NCBI RefSeq assembly: GCF_008923205.2
Contig: NZ_WBMS02000028.1
Coordinates: 46,931-110,930, forward strand
From: Actinomadura physcomitrii
GTDB lineage: Bacteria > Actinomycetota > Actinomycetes > Streptosporangiales > Streptosporangiaceae
DNA length: 64,000 nt
Reading direction: 5' to 3'
Within the stretch, counting starts at the first letter, position 1. Every line of letters begins with the position of its first letter. Below are positions 61,595 to 64,000 of the stretch, piece by piece. Position numbers and translations under genes: made by a program. The notes below the pieces were generated by a model that saw nothing but the letters and a program-made list of their open reading frames with translations, did not search any database and had not been told where the DNA came from.

Positions 61595-62926
61595 TCATAC
61601 GAGAAGGGCGTGTTGGAGTTCCTGGACCGCGGGCCGCTGTTGCCAGGTGCGGAGTCGGCCGGCGACGCGGAGGATCTCTCGGTGGGTTCGAGCGGAGTTG
61701 GTCGCCCTGGCGATCTCCAGTGCGGACAGTGCGATCGTCGCGGAGTCGTCGGGATTTCCGTCAGCGGCGTGTGCCGCGCTCTTCAGTGACAGGAAGTATC
61801 CGTAGTCGCGCTTCCTGAAGGCGGTCTCGGTCAGGTTCGCCTCGTAGAGTTCGAGGGCACGGGCCGGCCGTCCGGCCTCGCTGTAGCAGATCGCCACCTG
61901 CAGCTCGAAGAGGGCTTCGTTGAAGTGGGGGCCGATCCCCGCAGGGGACGCAGCGTCGATGAGCAACTCGCGCGCTCGCTCGATCTCGGTCTCCGCGGCG
62001 TTCACGTCTTGGTCGAGCATTGCATGGGCTCGTGCCGCTTGTTGCGCAGCCTCAGCTCGCACGTACGACGGCAAGTGCCATGGGCCGTCCTGGACCGCTT
62101 GGACGAAGGACCGCATCGCGACGGCGTCTCGTTCGTCCCATGCTGCCTGGGCCTTTTTCAGCAGGACGTAGCCCTGCATTGCCGAGTCGGCGGCCGTCTG
62201 TGCCCACTCCATCGCCCGATCCCGCCAGTAACTGGCCGGTTGGCCTGCGCCGAGGTCGCGGTAGAACCATCCGAGGAGCTCGGCGGCGAGCGCGGCGGTG
62301 CGCAGGAGCGCGCGGCGAACATCGGGGCGGGCATCGCGGGCGGTTTGGTCGATGGCGGTGACCAGGCCAAGGACGGTCGGGATGCCGGCGGCCGCGCCGG
62401 TGGTGCGGTCAAGGTCGGCCGCCTCGTCGATGCAGCGGCGGAAATGCCCGACCAGCGCCGCGTCGGCGTATCGGCGGGCGTCCTCCAGGGCGGCGGCGAT
62501 GTGCTGAAGCTCCCCGACACCGACCGTCGGCAGCGCGATCGCGGCGATCCCGTGCTTGAGAAATGTTCGGCGCAGCAGTTCGCTCACCTGGGTCCATTCG
62601 TCACCGGCTTCGGCCGGTCCGGTTGGCGGGAACGGGGCCGCTGGCTGCTCTGCCCACGCCTCTCTTCCCGCGCCGGGATAGGCTCGCCTCCGATCGCGCT
62701 CGGCCGGGGCCTCCAGTACAGCACGGTCGACAACGAGGGCGGTCGCCAGCGCGGCGAGCCATGCTTCCGGGCGGCGCCTTCCCCGTTCCCATCGAGACAC
62801 TTCGGCTCGGGTGACGGTCGCGGTACCGGTGATGGCGCACAGTCGTGCGGCGAGATCGGACTGCGACATTCCGGCCTGCTCCCTGAGCTGTTTCAGGAGC
62901 ACCGGAAGCTCTGCGGCAGTGGTCAT
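61595..62926 (-). CDS. XRE-TPR regulator next to lanthipeptide genes
   Basis: A 443-aa regulator. The N-terminal HTH_3 domain (LLKQLREQAGMSQSDLAARLC, VTRAEVSRWERGRRRPEAW) precedes a linker and ~320 residues of helical repeats (LRRTFLKHGIAAIALP, then TPR-like units ending RTHREILRVAGRL). Divergent from the lanthipeptide genes at 63062 onwards across 135 bp, so it likely controls them. ATG 62926 starts the HTH correctly. Confidence 0.88.
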   Translation of the reverse strand: MTTAAELPVLLKQLREQAGMSQSDLAARLCAITGTATVTRAEVSRWERGRRRPEAWLAALATALVVDRAVLEAPAERDRRRAYPGAGREAWAEQPAAPFPPTGPAEAGDEWTQVSELLRRTFLKHGIAAIALPTVGVGELQHIAAALEDARRYADAALVGHFRRCIDEAADLDRTTGAAAGIPTVLGLVTAIDQTARDARPDVRRALLRTAALAAELLGWFYRDLGAGQPASYWRDRAMEWAQTAADSAMQGYVLLKKAQAAWDERDAVAMRSFVQAVQDGPWHLPSYVRAEAAQQAARAHAMLDQDVNAAETEIERARELLIDAASPAGIGPHFNEALFELQVAICYSEAGRPARALELYEANLTETAFRKRDYGYFLSLKSAAHAADGNPDDSATIALSALEIARATNSARTHREILRVAGRLRTWQQRPAVQELQHALLV

Positions 62927-63061
62927 GACCTGCGGTCTCCGTCTAGGCCACCAGGGGCCGGTTAGGGGCCTGCGAACGGGCTCTCCCCCTACATCGAGGA
63001 GCGAGAGAGGTTTGTTGCGTCCACGTTCACAGATGCGACGACTTCGGTGAGAGGACCGGTC

Positions 63062-63454
63062 ATGTTCTCCGCTCGTCCCAGCGGCGCGAGCTTCTCCTCC
63101 GTTTCGGCGGGCCGGGAGGAGTTGCGGACGCGCGCACGAGATCTGCTTCTGGCGCTGGCCGCGGACCTGGAGCGGCTCGGCCTGCGCACCCGTCTGGTCG
63201 AGCGGGTGTCGCGACCGGTCACGTTGCGAGTCTGGGAGCCGGGTCGGCAGAGCGGCTCGGCCGAGGTGGTGGCAAGCCCGCGCATCGATGACGGATTCGT
63301 CTTCGTCCTCATGAACGGCGGCCCCGTGAGGATGCCTGCGGCCGTCGCCCCTGCCGATGTACCAGCAGTGGCCGCACGGAAGTTCGCTGAGAGCTGGCCG
63401 GCTCGAGGGCGAGGCATGACAGGCACTACGCGACCGGAACCGCCCGGCTCGTGA
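63062..63454 (+). CDS. hypothetical protein of the lanthipeptide cluster
   Basis: A 130-aa basic protein: EELRTRARDLLLALAADLERLGLRTRLVERVSRPVTLRVWEPGRQSGSAEVVASPRIDDGFVFVL. One N-terminal helix followed by a five-strand-like beta region. ATG 63062 has GAGAGGA ~8 nt upstream. It is 74 nt upstream of the precursor gene on the same strand. No family recognised; position suggests an accessory role. Confidence 0.68.
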   Translation: MFSARPSGASFSSVSAGREELRTRARDLLLALAADLERLGLRTRLVERVSRPVTLRVWEPGRQSGSAEVVASPRIDDGFVFVLMNGGPVRMPAAVAPADVPAVAARKFAESWPARGRGMTGTTRPEPPGS

Positions 63455-63528
63455 GACGGCTTCCGGCTCCGTGGACCGCCCCGCGGATTCAAGACCCATC
63501 ACCCCTGAAGGAAAACGGAGGATTCCCG

Positions 63529-63693
63529 ATGAGCCCCAAGCCTGTGGAGACCGAGACGCGTCCGGCCGACACCGACAGCGCTTTCGACCTGGACGTGCGC
63601 CTGCTGGAGATCGCCGACCCCGCCGGCCTCGTCAACGTGACCGACGACGGATGCACCAGCACGTGCGGGGCGTGCGTGAGCGGCGCGGTCTGA
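63529..63693 (+). CDS. FxLD-type lanthipeptide precursor
   Basis: A 54-aa precursor peptide. The leader contains F-D-L-D at residues 19-22 followed by VRLLE, the hallmark FxLD motif of this lanthipeptide group. The C-terminal core is V-N-V-T-D-D-G-C-T-S-T-C-G-A-C-V-S-G-A-V, with Cys 42, 46 and 49 and Thr/Ser at 38, 43, 44, 45 and 51 as ring donors and acceptors. ACGGAGGA lies 6 nt before ATG 63529, a strong site. A terminator-like hairpin follows, then a LanB-type dehydratase. Final product structure and activity are unknown. Confidence 0.88.
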   Translation: MSPKPVETETRPADTDSAFDLDVRLLEIADPAGLVNVTDDGCTSTCGACVSGAV

Positions 63694-63722
63694 GCAACGC
63701 GTCGCCACTTCCCCCAATGCGC

Positions 63723-63756
63723 GGCGCCGCCGCACGGGCCTCCGTGCGGCGGCGCC
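63723..63756 (+). terminator. attenuator-like terminator between precursor and LanB
   Basis: A perfect 15-bp GC-rich stem (63723-63737 with 63742-63756) has a 4-nt loop, 30 nt after the precursor stop and 36 nt before the dehydratase start. Partial termination here would give excess precursor mRNA over biosynthetic mRNA. Confidence 0.82.
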
Positions 63757-63791
63757 AAGGCAGATGTCGGATCGTCGATTCGGAGGTTCCC

Positions 63792-64000
63792 GTGCGTGCC
63801 CCCACCCGCCCGGAGGTCTTCCGGGCCTCAGGTGCTGCACTTGTCCGCGCTGCCGCCTACGAGGGCCCGGCTCTTCCGCCATGGCCCGACTTGACCGATT
63901 CGACGTCCGCGCATGTGCCCGCGTGGATCGCGTGGCTGCAAGCCGTCTGGGAGATCGATGACGTCGCCGAGGCGCTGTGCCATGCCAGCCCCGCGCTCGC
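63792..64000 (+). CDS. lantibiotic (LanB-type) dehydratase, 5' partial
   Basis: The first 69 codons of a larger gene cut by the window edge. GTG 63792 has GGAGG 5 nt upstream. The peptide (FRASGAALVRAAAYEG, LPPWPDL, AWIAWLQAVWEIDDVAEALCHASPAL) matches N-termini of lantibiotic dehydratases, which glutamylate and eliminate Ser/Thr of precursor peptides. It would act on the FxLD precursor. The rest of the enzyme, the cyclase and transporter must lie to the right. Confidence 0.85.
   Translation, partial: MRAPTRPEVFRASGAALVRAAAYEGPALPPWPDLTDSTSAHVPAWIAWLQAVWEIDDVAEALCHASPAL

Overview
The window is high-GC DNA with actinomycete features throughout: GTG/TTG starts, 4-bp start/stop overlaps, an LAL-type LuxR regulator, XRE-TPR regulators, DUF2637, replication-relaxation, BTAD and HATPase_c_2 proteins. 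A filamentous actinomycete, perhaps Actinomadura-like (Streptosporangiales), is my best guess. No rRNA or phylogenetic marker is present to fix the genus.

Region 1 (1-15100) is ordinary chromosome. It holds a secreted repeat protein, a crotonase plus short-chain dehydrogenase pair, a stress-type SDR, a broken topoisomerase IB gene followed by a degenerate tandem repeat, a nucleotidyltransferase/BON/phosphoesterase operon, a secreted GH1 glycosidase, an Old Yellow Enzyme reductase divergent from a LAL regulator, a thioesterase plus dienelactone hydrolase pair, and a cytochrome P450.

Region 2 (15102-21500) starts at tRNA-Lys(UUU), a typical integration site. It carries a decayed ACR3 arsenite-transporter remnant and then two apparent defence operons. 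The first is a DUF4365(DREN)-APAZ protein overlapping a short prokaryotic Argonaute, i.e. a SPARDA-type system. The second is an uncharacterised pair: a deoxyribosyltransferase-like domain fused to a PD-(D/E)xK nuclease, coupled to a stand-alone PD-(D/E)xK nuclease. Each operon is preceded by a tiny reading frame whose stop overlaps the first gene's GTG start.

Region 3 (21526-42238) is the core of an integrative conjugative element. A leftward operon encodes a degenerate methylase paralogue, a DNA amino-methyltransferase, a zinc-binding protein, an excisionase and a tyrosine integrase. A rightward chain of overlapping genes encodes a VirB2-like pilin, VirB6/TrbL, PrgI, VirB4, a VirD4-like coupling protein, replication-relaxation protein, a VirB1-like lysozyme/NlpC protein and a frameshifted DUF2637 protein. 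Leftward accessory genes follow, including a winged-helix protein, a MoxR AAA ATPase and a frameshifted HEAAH/vWA protein. I could not find the second attachment site, so the right border is unknown.

Region 4 (43050-49000) is a patchwork of regulators and small unknown genes: two HATPase_c_2 proteins, an XRE-TPR regulator, an APH-fold kinase and hypotheticals.

Region 5 (49382-60669) is a Tad/Flp-type pilus locus in one tightly overlapped transcription unit: SAF protein, CpaE-like, CpaF/TadA, TadB, TadC, pilin, three TadE/G-like pseudopilins, and a membrane LysM-BTAD protein. A sigma/HTH-like protein, a lipoprotein and a secreted protein precede it.

Region 6 (60724-64000) has an alpha/beta hydrolase, an XRE-TPR regulator, and the left edge of an FxLD-type lanthipeptide cluster: a small helper protein, a 54-aa precursor, a strong partial terminator, and the first 69 codons of a LanB-type dehydratase that runs off the window.
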